From the NCBI RefSeq assembly GCF_025698545.1, contig NC_068570.1, positions 58,857,924 to 58,921,923 on the forward strand: a stretch of DNA of 64,000 bases, in the 5' to 3' direction. Each line of letters begins with the position of its first letter. Within the stretch, counting starts at the first letter, position 1. This DNA is from Gossypium raimondii (lineage: Eukaryota > Streptophyta > Magnoliopsida > Malvales > Malvaceae). A model generated the notes under the pieces. That model was not told the origin of the DNA. It saw only the letters and a program-made list of their open reading frames with translations, and did not search any database. Made by a program: the position numbers and the translations under genes. Of the stretch, positions 10,392-22,039 are shown piece by piece.

Positions 10392-12130
10392 TGTAATGCC
10401 CAAAATTTTTGTTTTTGAATTGTTAAATTATGTCAAGTAAATTGATTTGAGTTCAATGGATAAGTGTTTTGTTTATGTTCAAATCTCTTCTCTTTAATTT
10501 TTGTTATTTTTTTTCCAACTCTTGACTTAGAACATCTAACATATCTTTAAATTTTGGGTAATTGTTGGCATGAATGATCTTGCTGGTATAGTGATAAGGC
10601 TTTAGCTTACGTAGAGGTCATATGTTTGAATCTTGTGCATTCTTTTCTGCTATTCCCTTGTTCATTCTTTCTTCTTATGTTTTATTCTTATTTTTCTTCC
10701 TTCTTCTCTGTTGTTGAAACGGGTTGTGCTAATGTCCATTTTCGGAGTTCACTATTGGCCCGTAAGTGGTAAGGGGGAATAGGATTTGTAATCATAACTC
10801 CTTTCGGTGATATGTGTTATCCGCTCACTTTTTGAGAATGATATTTTTCGATTTGTCGTAACAATGGACGCCTAATCATTCCTAATGTATGATTCTGTTT
10901 AGGTAAGAATCAAGCAGCGCATTTTCCGCTATCGGGTTGAGTATCGACAGTCTTCTCTTCAAAGGGTAAGTCATCGAATGCCCATATTAGGGGTTGATTT
11001 GTGATAATTTAGTTTACAAGGATCGGATGTCTTGTGATTTTGGGGTTGAATACTTTAGAAAGCAAGGGTCGATTCTCGTTTTTATCACTAATCCATAAGT
11101 TGGGTGTCGTTCTAAGTACTAGATTTGTTGTTGTTGTGTTGGTGTCGAAAAACAGTTAGGTGTGTACCTCAATCCTGAAAAATCTGTGAATGACATAAAG
11201 CCAAAAACCACACTATCGATGCCACACGACTGTGTTCTAGCTCGTGTGGGCTCATTTTCTGTAAAATTTAGTTAGAGTCGTGTTTCAAAGTGTGTTTTGA
11301 GTGCAGCAATACTATAGAGTTTTCTAAGTGATATTCATGTTTTTAGTAAATGAATATGTGGTTATGCCTTTGTATGAGTATTTTCTGAAAGCATGTTAAT
11401 TGTAGTAATTTTGTATCTGGTCTAAAAATTCTGAGTATGCCATTAGCATGTTTCCGATATGTAAGCATGTTTGATCTGTGTGCATCTGAATATTTGGTTA
11501 TGCTATTATTGCATGTGCACTAGGGCGAGATAATTATGTGACGGAAAAAGTGTTGACAGTTTAATGATCTGTCTTATCTAGTGGTTTTACCACATACATC
11601 TGTTCTGGCACTTTGACTGTATTTTTGGTGGCTTGACCACCCATATCTAATTTTGGTGAGTTACCGTATTATTTCTGACATCTTTGACTGCACATTTTTG
11701 TATAGTGACATATGCTCACTTATTGGTATGTAGGGTTGGGTGGGTACTTATTACCCTATATGGTGTGTTGGGATGGATGGAGATGGTATGTAACGGATGG
11801 GGGTAGGATCTATGTTACGTATTAAGGGTTGCATCGAATGACATCCCAAACCATCCGTATCTGATTTGATTATTATGTTGCGTTGCATAGTATGTCATGT
11901 TATGTATTCCGTACGATTTCTGGCTTCTGTGTGATTTTGCTATCTATTCTGTTTGTATGGGCTGAGTTACACATTGAGCTTTGTAAGCCACCCAATTTTT
12001 CTGACTTCTCAAGTAATCAACAAACTTAGGATTAGGCAACGTGCAAGAGCTCAGATTAATTTAGTGGTTAATAAAATAAGACGATTTATGTTTTAATTTA
12101 ATTTTGAACTTTTGGAATTGTAAATCTTTT
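10392..12130 (+). mobile_element. Probable 3' LTR region of the gypsy relic
   Basis: Starts at TGTAATGCCC immediately after the polyprotein tail, the position where the 3' LTR is expected. About 1.7 kb of moderately GC-containing, non-coding sequence follows. The right boundary was not located; it abuts the truncated second NLR copy near 12135. No second LTR lies in the window to confirm its length. Confidence 0.5.
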
Positions 12131-12134
12131 ACGA

Positions 12135-13773
12135 CTAAGAAACAAGGTTCAAAGGCTAGGGCATTTGGGTGTTTTGTTGAGAACTTCAATCTTATTTTCC
12201 ATCACAGACATTCTTTTTACATTTTCCCATGGCTTAACATCTGGTTCTTGAAATAATTGAGCCCCTGCTGTTACAAAAAAATTATTCTCTGTTGCTTCGA
12301 ACTTGCGTGTAATCCATAAAGTTATACCACGGATCACATCATGCATCTTCACACAATCTTCTCCATCTATTTCACCATCATTTTCCAATAAACAAGCACT
12401 AATAAGAGGGCAGATGATGTTGTCTCCTGGCATTTGAGCTTCACTAATTCTATCAAATTCGTTCAATAGCCTTTCACAAAACCAATACTCCATTAATCTC
12501 CTTTTGGGAATACAATAATCTTCGGGATGCAAACAACAATATAGGAGGCAACATTTCATACTGAATTTTAAAAACAGGAATTCCTCATTTTCTAATTTTG
12601 GCAATGCACATCGCTTCAACACCTCAATTGCATATTTCCATTCCCCAATTGTTTTCTTGCAAACCATGGCATGACCGATTGTAATTAGTGCAAGAGGCAG
12701 TCCACCGCACCTTTTAGCTACTTGTTTAGCTAGATTTGGAATATCTGGATGGTTGTTGAGAGTTTCATCTCCAACCTTGTCTCGGAACAATTCCCAAGCC
12801 TTTTCCGTTTCCAGGCACTTCACTTTGATTTTCTTTTGAGCTTCCATTTCACCACATACCTCCAAAGACCGAGTAGTAAAAATAAGTTTGGAACCATTTT
12901 CTTGGCTTGGTTTTGGTATCCCAACTTGGTTCAAATCCACCCTCTCCCATAAATCATCCAATAATACAATAAATCTCTTGTTGCGCAACACCCCATAGAT
13001 ATCTGGAGCTTTCTGATCAACACTTTCAAAAGAATCATCTGAAAACCCAAAATTTCCTCCAATCCTATCTTGAATCTTTCCAACATCGGAATCTTTAGAC
13101 ACCAACGCCCAGATAACAACTTCAAAAACATTCGGTGTGGTGCTGAACTTGTTGTTGAGTTTGGTCAAGAGAGTTGTCGTGCCAACGCCCCCCAAGCCAT
13201 AGAGGCCAATGATCCCCACATCTTTGTCCGCGATGCAGCTCCATACCTTTTGGATTGTGGATTCTAGAGCAACCGGCTGCTCTACAGGTCTAACTACCAC
13301 TGAAGCTGCGGGCTGATTCTCTGCTACTTTCTCAAAAACTCCTGTACTCTTATGATCGCTTATTTCTTGAAGCATTTCGGCCACTTTTTTACCAAACTTC
13401 TAGCTAGACCACAGCCGCCGAGACACAAGTTATTCATTTGTTGAAGGCCATCTTCAATCAACTTTTCCGCCTCTGTTATCATAGTTTCTGCTTTTGAAAG
13501 CCATAGCTGAACTTGCTCAAAGGGCTTCAGTTGTCGTTCTGCAAGATCAACCTGGCTTTGCCGGTCGTTCCTTTGTGCCGTCAGTTCTTGAAGAGCAGCA
13601 GATAAAGTTGGAAGAGTTTGTTTAAGCTTGCATATATAATTAACGTGGCCAGCAATGGAATCCAAGCCACGAATGATGAAATTCTCTAAACCAATTTGGA
13701 CTAAGCAGCAATTGCCTATGATTTTGGTGAATGAAAGATGAAACAAAGGAAACTGAATGAGATGTGGATGCAA
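12135..13773 (-). pseudogene. Second CC-NBS-LRR copy, truncated pseudogene
   Basis: Closely similar to the NLR at 5784-8123 but disabled several times. The ATG of MGNFCS is ATA (Ile; plus-strand TAT near 13718). A 16 bp deletion near 13410 shifts the frame. The P-loop Lys codon AAG has become ACG, giving GGVGTTT (13178-13180). A 24 bp in-frame deletion near 12559 removes YDNLPNAT ahead of the RNBS-D motif. The gene ends abruptly near 12135 at the start of the LRR, against gypsy-derived sequence. Kinase-2 LLDDLW, GGLPLALITIG and MHD are still readable. It is non-functional as an ATP-dependent receptor. Confidence 0.9.
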
Positions 13774-14255
13774 AGTGAATTGTTTGTGAATGAGTTAAAA
13801 ATAAAGTCAGGTAAAGTGGAAAAGTCAAAGAAAAATAAAGTTAAAGACGAAGACAGATTGAGGTGGAAGGCGATTGTGGCACAGTCATGAAGAGGATGCA
13901 CATCAAATCAAGTTAAAGAAGATGGGGTTTCAACCATTAGAGCTTTGGCTATGAATAGTAAAGATACAGAAAGCAGATTCAAGTGTAAAAATATAAATAT
14001 TTTTTATATTTTTAATAGTGTTTTTTAATATAAATATTTTTTAATGTATTTTTAATATGTTAAAAAAATTACTGTAATTTTTTAGTGTATTTAATATATT
14101 ATATATTTTTTAAAAATATTAAATAAAAATTAATCTAAAAAAGTTAAATATGAGTAAACTAGGTTTAGATAAAAAAATACGTCCATTTTTTAAATTGAAT
14201 CAGGCCCGAATTTGAAAAATTAGTCTAGATACATTATTTAGATTCAACCCGACTC
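13774..14255. other. NLR-copy 5' flank, then AT-rich intergenic DNA
   Basis: 13774-13980 belongs to the duplicated NLR upstream region, parts of which recur at 8150-8270 and 22903-23040. 13985-14255 is AT-rich with no recognisable feature. Confidence 0.5.
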
Positions 14256-14700
14256 AGTTCATGAGCACCATGATCGAACATCAATTCCAAAGGTGACTTG
14301 CAAGAATCCTTAAGTGAACAGTATACTTGAAATTTAGGTTTTCATAGTTTGAGAATGTGATGAATCCTCGTTCAAGAGTTTTAGAATTCTCTCCATTTTT
14401 GAATGATGATCCCAGAGAAGCATCTCTCGAGATTGGTGCTTGATGCACAGATAACTTGGTATCTTGAAAACTTTTTTCACAATGATTATCGAAGGAGTCG
14501 TCAACAAAATGAGTGGATATGCCTTCGATAAATCCAACTTCTCCACACCTTCAGCTGGAACAAGGAGAAATCAACAGCTCACCTGAATAAACTAAGGCAA
14601 ACAAAAGAAAATTTCATCCACAATATCAATCTACTGTGAGATCATGTCCCCCTCTCATAAAATATTTTTCATATTAATCAAACCACCTACAAAATTTAGT
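14256..14700 (-). pseudogene. Fragment of the TFIIIC-subunit gene
   Basis: Matches about 27900-28380, part of the large exon 11 of the TFIIIC B-block subunit gene in this window (the region encoding GELFISPSVPVEGVGEA to DSCKSPSELM). It has small deletions that break the frame. It contains only exon sequence, so retrocopy and DNA duplication cannot be told apart. Confidence 0.85.
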
Positions 14701-15183
14701 AAATGGGCTTAATTTTTACTCAAACTCATCTTTCGGATCTATTGTTTTGCTCAAATTCTCTCACTTTTCGATCAAGCATTCAAACTTAAGTGAGTATTCT
14801 GACTCATGATCAGGTCCACTAAACTCTTAGTCAAAACTTAATAATGTGCCACATGACACAATTTAATTGGTCAGCATGTGATGTTAGCAAAAAAATTAAC
14901 AGTGTTAGGGCTAAATAGCACTTTTATAAATGGAATTAAATTTTAGGTGCCGAATTCGACATTTTATAAGTGGAGATATCACAGTAGAATAAACCCTAAA
15001 GTTCAGGGGTCATTCATGCCATTATCCCTTAATTTCTTTTTTCTGTTAATGTCTCCTAGTAGTTTCATTGGAGTAGATTTTTGTGAATATTTTTATAATT
15101 TTTAAATTATTTTTTGATGTAACTTATAAGATAAATAGTGTTATGTCAAGATAAAGTAAACATGAACTATTACACGGATTGCC
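14701..15183. other. Intergenic, nothing recognised
   Basis: AT-rich sequence with short fragments resembling dispersed intergenic repeats and no ORF. Confidence 0.4.
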
Positions 15184-15191
15184 ACGTCAAC

Positions 15192-15746
15192 CAGTGGCGA
15201 AGTCGTGGACTAGCAAGGGCCCAACCCCACTAAAATAGAAAAATTTTCATTTAGATTTCTTTATAATTTATACAATTTTAAATTAATGATGGTAAAATTA
15301 TACTTTCACCCCTAAAATGATAAAAATTTGATTTAGGGTCAGTTTAGAAAAACACTTTCAAGAAAAAATTAAAATTTTCTGCTTCTATTTTTTTGCCAAA
15401 AAAGTGATTTTCCAAAGCATTTTTTTGTCCCAAAAGTATTTTTGAAAAGCTCAAAATTATTGTTTAGCAATACTTTTATCTCAAAAGTATTTTTTTGTCC
15501 CAAAAGTGTTTCTTAAAAGTAATACTAAAATTTCTTAAAAGCAACACACCATTAGTCTTTTAAAATTTATTTAAATATTGGCTATTAAAATGGTAAAATT
15601 GCACTATGACCCCACAAAATGATCAAATTTAATTTAATTCTTTAAATTTTATAAATATATAAGCTATTAAAATGGTGAAATTGTATTTTACTATTGTAAG
15701 AATATATAATTTAATTCCACCAAAAACAATTTTGGCTTCGCACGTG
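15192..15746. mobile_element. hAT-like non-autonomous element with a nested repeat
   Basis: The left end is CAGTGGCGAAGTC and the inverted right end is CACGTGCGAAGCC, close to the CAGTGGCGGAGCC end known from plant hAT elements. Flanking 8-mers ACGTCAAC (15184-15191) and ACGCCGAC (15747-15754) agree at 6 of 8 positions, as for an old 8 bp duplication. About 15330-15560 holds a further AAAAGTATTTTTG-rich repeat. No transposase is present. Confidence 0.6.
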
Positions 15747-15754
15747 ACGCCGAC

Positions 15755-16528
15755 ATCATTAAAGTTTTAATATCTTAACCAACATTTTCATTTTAAAGAA
15801 AAACACATTGACTCTTTTTAAAAAAAAAATTAATGCTCAAATATAACTAAAAAGATAAGAATTAAATTAATAAAAGATATAAACATTAAAAATTGAATTT
15901 GACATTATAGGTTTATTTTATAACTACATGGATGGGGTTCTCCATCACCATGGGATCATTTTTCATTTATTACAACCTGCTGGGGTTTTGACAGCAGCAA
16001 AAGAAGAGAACAAGACATTGAACAAAGCAAGAAGAAACAAAGAACAATTTACTTGCTCACAAATGTGCAGCAATGAGGCATTCAACAATTTTCTTGCTCA
16101 CAAATGTGCAGTAAGGAAGCAATCTGCTTACTTATTCAATATGAAAACAATACATTTATAATCAAAATACATCACAAAATATTCAACTAATCCCACTAAT
16201 CAGCATTGAGACTATTAAAACATTACTTGTACACATGAATAAGCTGACTTATTAGCTTAATCATCACCTAAACAGTTCGTTTTCAACCAAACTAAATTAC
16301 ATTGCAACTAAAACAGAAAATATGTTGCTGCAACATGCACAATTGCTGCAGCATGCATCCAAGCTGTATGCACTCAACAAAATCATCATAGCCGCATGCA
16401 CTTTATTAGCAAAAACATAACAGCAGCATGGTTGCCATTTTCAACACAACCGTGCTCTATGCATAAGCAGTGACATAATTATTAAAACTCATAAAGGAGT
16501 TTTTCAAAACTATTACAGCTCATGGTTA
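15755..16528. other. 3' flank of the acyltransferase gene
   Basis: No recognisable gene. A 77-codon plus-strand ORF (15928-16161) contains a partly repeated segment (TTGCTCACAAATGTGCAG appears at about 16052 and 16094) and has no family I know. About 16320-16390 repeats GCTGCAGCATGCA-like words. Confidence 0.4.
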
Positions 16529-19167
16529 CTAAAACTCATAAAGGAGCTTCTCAAAACATGACATGTGAGAAATCTCCAAGCGAGCTACTAGTAACAAGCT
16601 CCCATCATTAATGGGAGTTGGCAGTAAATAAACTATGCCTTCATGAACGATATCTGCTGGCCCCGTATGAATGGGGCGACCCCATCCGAAATCTGCTTCA
16701 TAGATAGGCAATCGCATCCAAGTGTTTACAATGAGGTTTGGGCATCGGAAAGTGTGCGATCCTCTAACCAAAGTGCTTGAATCAGACACAGTTTCAATGT
16801 AATCAAGAGCTGACCTCAAATATTCATCGTTTATCTGCTTTAACCCTTCATGGATCCTCTTAATAGTATCAAGAAAGGATTCAGTGTTGAGATCACCAGC
16901 TTGAGTAATGAGTGCATTTATAAAGATAACATTACCGAAGTAGCCTGGTGGGAGAGGAGGATTCAATTTAGATCGAGCGTCAACTGGAAAGTACATCTTG
17001 GTAGGTTGGTCGTCTGAGAGACCCATTGCTTTACTTACGCAGCGCCATATATGTGCAGCCAAGATGTTGTAACTACTATACTTTGTACCACTACTGTTTG
17101 CAGCAGCTTTGGCTTTCAGGGCATTCAATTGATCAACTGTAAGCTTAAAAGTGGAGACAGTGGATGGCTTAAGATCAGATTCAACAGCCTTCAATGGAGG
17201 AGAAGGCTCATATTCAATATGGTGGAATTTAGGCACTGGTCGGACTCGAGCACGAAGAAGAGTTCGATCGATGAATGGTGCAATGGCAGGCGAGACGCCT
17301 CGGGCGGTGTCAGCCCAACTATTGATGAAATGAATAGCCGATGTGCCAACTCCCAAACAAACACCACCGCATTTGAACTTAGTTATCTGCTAAATTATAC
17401 ATAATAAATATCAACCATTATTATTATTTGACTTAATATAACATTGGGTACCTAAACTTAACATTTTTTCCAATTTGGTACCTAAAATTTGTTTGGCCCA
17501 ATTTGGTACTTGAACTCGGCATATTTTTTTTCCAATTTGATACCTAAGCTTTTGCTTAGATTCAATTTGATACCTAAATTTATTAAATGCTATGCAAATT
17601 ACGCAAAACACTAAAGGTGTTTTTTTATGCTACCAAAATATTGTCAATATTTGAGGAAAATCATTGTTTTCAATTAATAAAATAAATAAATAAATAAACT
17701 AAAAGTAATTAAACATATAAAATAATATATATATATATATATATCATATCATCTGTCACATGTCCGTCTGATTATTTTTTCTACCTCGTAAAAAATAACA
17801 TTGTTGGTATATTTGAGTATAGTTTGTAAAACGCTTGACAAGTTCAAGTACCAAATCGAACAAAAAAAAAGATTAGGTACTAAATTAGCAAATAGAGTTA
17901 AGTTCAGGTGCTAAATTGAACACCAAAAAAGATTAAGTATCAACTTAAGAAAAAGTGTCAAGTTTAGGTACTAAATTAGGAAAAATTGTAAAGTTTAGGT
18001 ACCAAATTAGACCAAAAAAATTAGATACCAAATTAGAAAGAAAGTGTCAAATTCAAGTACCAAATGTTATAAATCCGTATTTTATAAACTAATATGTTGT
18101 TTTTTCTTTTTGAGATATTTTATATTATGTTAGTTTTATATATTATGTAATTTATAATACATTAAAAAATAAACTTATACTAAATATATAATATTACTCT
18201 AATGTAAACATTAAAAAAATTGTTAAGATCACTATATAAAATTTTCAATAAACAAAAATGTATAAAATTATTAAATATTAAAATAATATAATATAAATAT
18301 TTTTTAAAAATTAAAAAATAATATGGACGAACATAAAATGTGCTTTGGGTTAATCTTTTACAAATATAGACGAATTTTGACAAAATTTTAGACCCAGATT
18401 TCAGGCTGAGCCGAGATTAAGTAAACATAAAGCATGTTAATATCCTACTTAAGCCTAACTTGGCCCGACCCATTAATACTCTTGTGCAAATTAGACCTCA
18501 AAATAGATTAACTACCAACTTGAAAAATGTGTTTAAGTACCAAAAATAGAAAAATTGTGTCAAATTCAGGTAGGAAATATTAGAGTGAGTTTGGATGAGC
18601 GGTGCGTTTACCCGCGGTTAGTGTAAAAATAGCGGTGGTGGTGAGATTAGATACTGTAGCGATACTGTAGCATAAGACAAAAAGTAAACTAAACGTACCG
18701 CACCACACATAATCGCTGATCCAAACCCACCCTTAGTGTATAATAATTGGGTTTACCTGCACTACAAGAAGTGGATAAGAGGATATTCCTCCAGAATAGT
18801 CAACTTTAGGAACTAGGTGAGAGTTGTGAGTAAAATCACCATTACCAACCAAATCTTCCAACACTGAACTAGTTTCAGCTTCAACGAATAGAACTCCTTC
18901 ATCGTTGCACATTATCTCAAGTCTTCCATTTTCATCATAACCCAACCTTCCTGCAATAGGGTAAAATGGGACAAGAACCTTGCTCAAACCCTCTTTAACC
19001 CTTCCAGTATCGAAGAAATCAGAACAACCATTTGGCTTATAAAAGTATACAGTAGAGACGTGGTATCTTGAAATCAGTCGATCTAAATTGGAGTTCCATA
19101 TACTTCCTTTGGGAGTGTGTTCTTCAGCTGGATGAACCATGGTAGACTCCTTTATACTGATCTCCAT
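16529..19167 (-). CDS. HCT-like BAHD acyltransferase lacking the HHxxxD catalytic block
   Basis: Homologue of shikimate/quinate O-hydroxycinnamoyltransferase, a cytosolic phenylpropanoid enzyme that transfers hydroxycinnamoyl groups from CoA. Exon 1 is 18757-19167 (starts MEISIKESTMVHPAEE; the upstream in-frame Met was not used because family members start here). Exon 2 is 16529-17386. The joined protein is 422 aa against about 430 for the family. DYSGGISSYPLL ends exon 1; KCGGVCLGVG (142-151) follows. Family members then have an HHxxDG segment before the SGLHFINTW-like part, but here GVG runs straight into TSAIHFINSW, an in-frame loss of about eight residues with the catalytic His and Asp. 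The structural DFGWG motif is intact (369-373). The intron holds a Tourist MITE and an inverted repeat. Probably not an active transferase. Confidence 0.85.
17437..18070. mobile_element. Inverted-repeat element in the acyltransferase intron
   Basis: Both arms consist of degenerate units of about 40 bp of the type AATTTGGTACCTAAACTT, in opposite orientation. The outer ends TATAACATTGGGTACC and (inverted) TATAACATTTGGTACTTG match. A short AT microsatellite lies between the arms. No ORF. Confidence 0.6.
17724..17744. repeat. (AT)n microsatellite
   Basis: About ten perfect AT units inside the inverted-repeat element of the acyltransferase intron. Confidence 0.9.
18583..18732. mobile_element. Tourist-like MITE, 150 bp
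   Basis: The left end is GAGTGAGTTTGGATGAGCGG and the inverted right end is GGGTGGGTTTGGATCAGCG. TTA lies outside both ends (18580-18582, 18733-18735), the PIF/Harbinger target. The interior ATACTGTAGCGATACTGTAG is shared with the copies at 22739 and 35848. It lies in the acyltransferase intron, 24 bp past the exon 1 donor. Confidence 0.85.
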
Positions 19168-19425
19168 CTCTATATAAATGTAAAAAAAATGAGTAGTTCT
19201 CACTTCTCGCTCACATCTTCAAATCAATGGGATGAGAAAACATGCATAAACTTCTACTTCTACTCAATGCTTGAAAGATAAAAGAGAGAGACTAGAATAT
19301 TGATTACCTTAAATAGTGTAAACCAGTGCCGGAAGAACAACGTTTGTATGAAGGGGACGAAGGGAGACCTGATCAATTTATAGACCCACAAACTGCAATT
19401 TCTAGCCATCTATACTACTGCCGAC

Positions 19426-19828
19426 TAGAGGTGTCCATGGGCCCGGCCCGGCCCGATGATCTGTCCAAAATATGGAATGGTTCGGGTAAAAATATAGGCC
19501 CGAAATATGGGTTTGGGCAAAAAAAGAGGCCCATTTAGAAAATGGGTCGGGCCTCGGGCACAACTTTTTTGGCCCGGCCTGGCCCAAATTTAATAAATAT
19601 ATATATTTTATTTTTATTTTTTTATTTTAATATACTATTTTTTTATTTTTTTATTTTTAAAATAATTTTTTGGTGTTTATTAAAAAATAGGTCGGGCTCG
19701 GGCTTAGGATTTTATTCCCGGGCCGGTCCTGTACAAAATTTTAGGCCCATATTTCGGGTCGGGTCGGGCCTGGGCCTAGGAGGCGAGCCAAATTTTTTTG
19801 GGTCCGGCCCGGCCCATGGACACCTCTA
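19426..19828. mobile_element. hAT-like MITE, 403 bp
   Basis: Perfect outer inverted repeat TAGAGGTGTCCATGGGCC, followed by GGCCCGG-rich arms. Flanking 8-mers CTGCCGAC (19418-19425) and CAACCGAC (19829-19836) agree at 6 of 8 positions, fitting an 8 bp hAT duplication. The AT-rich centre is non-coding; the ORFs across it are composition artefacts. It lies just upstream of the acyltransferase gene. Confidence 0.75.
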
Positions 19829-19836
19829 CAACCGAC

Positions 19837-20349
19837 ATTTCTCTATTCTAGATTAATGGTTTTAAATTCCGATGTATATATAATTTAATTGTGAATGTAT
19901 TTAAATAGGTGGATTAACACGATTCAGCACGCTCGAACTCACGTCATCCTGCACTGACAACAATGCCAATGCAAACCGAGCCAAGACTCAATCGGCTCAT
20001 TTATTAAAGTTTTATATATGAACTACTTAACATTTTTCATGTTTACATTATAGTAATATATATTACTATAAGTTTAAATTTTTTATGTTATAAATTACAT
20101 AATATGTAAAAATAACATAACATACTATAATATATTACAAATTTTAAAACAAGTGGGGTCAAGCTCGAGCCTTAAATTTTTAAGCCCGAACCTGACCCTT
20201 ATTTTAAATGGGCATAATATATTTGCTTAACCTATCTTAAATTTTAAGCGAGTCTTTAGACACTTCTGGACATGGACTGATAACTCGACCCTTGAATAGA
20301 TCTTTTGCTTCTTTTTTAACATAAAACGAACCAGGGTCACCTCAATTTT
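19837..20349. other. Intergenic with fragments of GGCCCGA-type repeats
   Basis: About 20150-20280 resembles the arms of the hAT-like family (AAGCCCGAACCTGACCC). The rest is unremarkable AT-rich DNA. Confidence 0.4.
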
Positions 20350-20885
20350 TTAAGTAACATCACTAATTACAGCATTATGGATATCCACTGGGAAATCCAT
20401 ATCAAAGAAACAAGTTTTTGCCTCATTATACTTTATTACATGACCGTTTGGTCCAAATCAAAGTGGCACATTTAAAATGCGCGCACCAATAATGGTGAGA
20501 TCCGTACCATTGTAGGTCGAATGATCAGTTTCAAATATCACATCCCCTTTATTTTTCAGCTGTCACGCCAGCTGGATACTTTTTTCCAAACGCCAGGCAC
20601 TCTACTTCCTGCACCGAAACCCTTGCATCAGTAAAGTCCCCTCTACCTCCCAAAACAAATCCATGGTCGTCCCGTACAATCGCTCCATAGTCCATACCCT
20701 CCGATGGAAAGAACAGCCCGAGATGTTGGACAGTCCTTCATCGCATGGATCACGGTCTCATCCTCTACCCCTCATCTTGGACACTTCTGTTCAAAGTCGC
20801 GCCTAATCGAAGCAATTTTCACATTTTGTAGGGAAAATCTCGTGTCCCTCACGCCAATTAAACATCCTAAGCTTGGGCATAGTCT
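20350..20885 (-). mobile_element. LINE 3' end with RNase H-like domain, degraded
   Basis: Minus-strand translation in shifting frames gives FNWREGHEIFPT (zinc-binding region of plant LINE reverse transcriptases), TVIHAMKDCPTSRAVLSIGG, then YGAIVRDDHGFVLGG and VQEVECLAFG (plant LINE RNase H domain), VIFETDH, IWTKRSCNKV and FFDMDFPVDIHNAVISDVT before a stop. About 100 residues between the two domains are missing and several stops are present. Confidence 0.8.
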
Positions 20886-21236
20886 CAAGTGTACATCTTT
20901 TCCTTCCTTTCATTCTTTGCTTTTATGGGTGTTTTTGTTTGATTGTTTTCTTGTTCTTGTTTGATGCTTATTTGATTCAATTATATTGTTTCATGTTTAC
21001 ATTATATTATATTTTACCTAAATCCTTAAGAATTTCAGACAAATCTTTAAATCTAGATGAGTAATTCGACCCATAAATACGTCTATAATATTTTAAATAA
21101 TAAAATAAAGTATGATTTTAGTAGGATAATGTCGCATGATTTTACATTATAAATTTATTTCCGTAATCATAATAAACATATAATTTTTATATTAACTTTT
21201 TAAAAATTGAAAAATAAATATTTTAGAAATTTTAGA
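20886..21236. other. Intergenic, nothing recognised
   Basis: AT-rich spacer between the LINE relic and the ATT microsatellite, with no supported gene. Confidence 0.4.

Positions 21237-21293
<57 letters not shown>
21237..21293. repeat. (ATT)n microsatellite, about 19 units
   Basis: Uninterrupted run of about 57 bp of ATT repeats at the edge of the next repeat element. Confidence 0.95.
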
Positions 21294-21295
<2 letters not shown>

Positions 21296-21307
21296 TGTGT
21301 GTTTGTG

Positions 21308-21822
21308 TTAGAAGTGATTATGGCCTGAACATAATTTTAGGTCTATTTTTTAGGTTTGGTTCGAAAATGGGCCTAAAATTTTACATAAACTTAACTCGGA
21401 TAAAAATGTTAAAATTCAAGCTCGACCCGACTGGTCTGTATTAAAATTTTTATATAAAAAATTTAAAAAATATTATATATCAAATATACTAAAAATATTA
21501 AAATAAATGTTTGAATAATATTAAGATAGGTGCAACTTAACAAGCAAAAATCTCTAAAATAGTAGCAAAATTAATAATAAAACAAGAGTTATATAATATC
21601 CAAACATTAACAACAAAATAGTAACAATATACTAACGAAGTGACAATAAAACAATGACAAAACAACACCAAAACAGTGGGAACACTAGCAAGTTTTTTTT
21701 TGTTGCAAATTTGGGTTGAGTTCGGGCAAAAAAAGAGTCCATTTTTTAAGCCTATATTTTTACTCGAACCCTCACATTTTTTGGGTAGACCTTCAAGCCG
21801 AACCATAATCAGGTCTAATTTG
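21308..21822. mobile_element. hAT-like repeat, CGACCCGA family
   Basis: The left end is TGATTATGGCCTGAACATAA and the inverted right end contains TGATTATGGTTCGGC. The interior CAACTTAAC...CTCTAAAAT followed by AACAACAAAATAGTA recurs at 49010-49145, defining one family. No transposase. Confidence 0.55.
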
Positions 21823-22039
21823 TATACCAAGGGACCATTGGCAACTCATTGAAATCTAAAGAATGAAAATTTTGAGGCCACCAAATATGAAGGGACCATT
21901 CACAAACAACAAAGAGGACATGCTTGTAAATGATTATGTACCATCAAAGACAGCAGCATGTGATAAACTTGAAAAGCTAATGGTAAGGCTATTTTAATTT
22001 AAATAAAGTTGTTAGACCATTTATGAGAAGACTTGTTCA
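21823..22039. other. Intergenic, nothing recognised
   Basis: Contains GGGACCATT twice (21830 and 21892) but no supported gene. Confidence 0.35.

Noticed and set aside
17051-17404. 117-codon plus-strand ORF
   Set aside because: Antisense to exon 2 of the HCT-like gene.
19542-19856. 104-codon plus-strand ORF
   Set aside because: Lies across the 403 bp hAT-like MITE; low-complexity translation.
20704-20964. 86-codon plus-strand ORF
   Set aside because: Antisense to the LINE relic.
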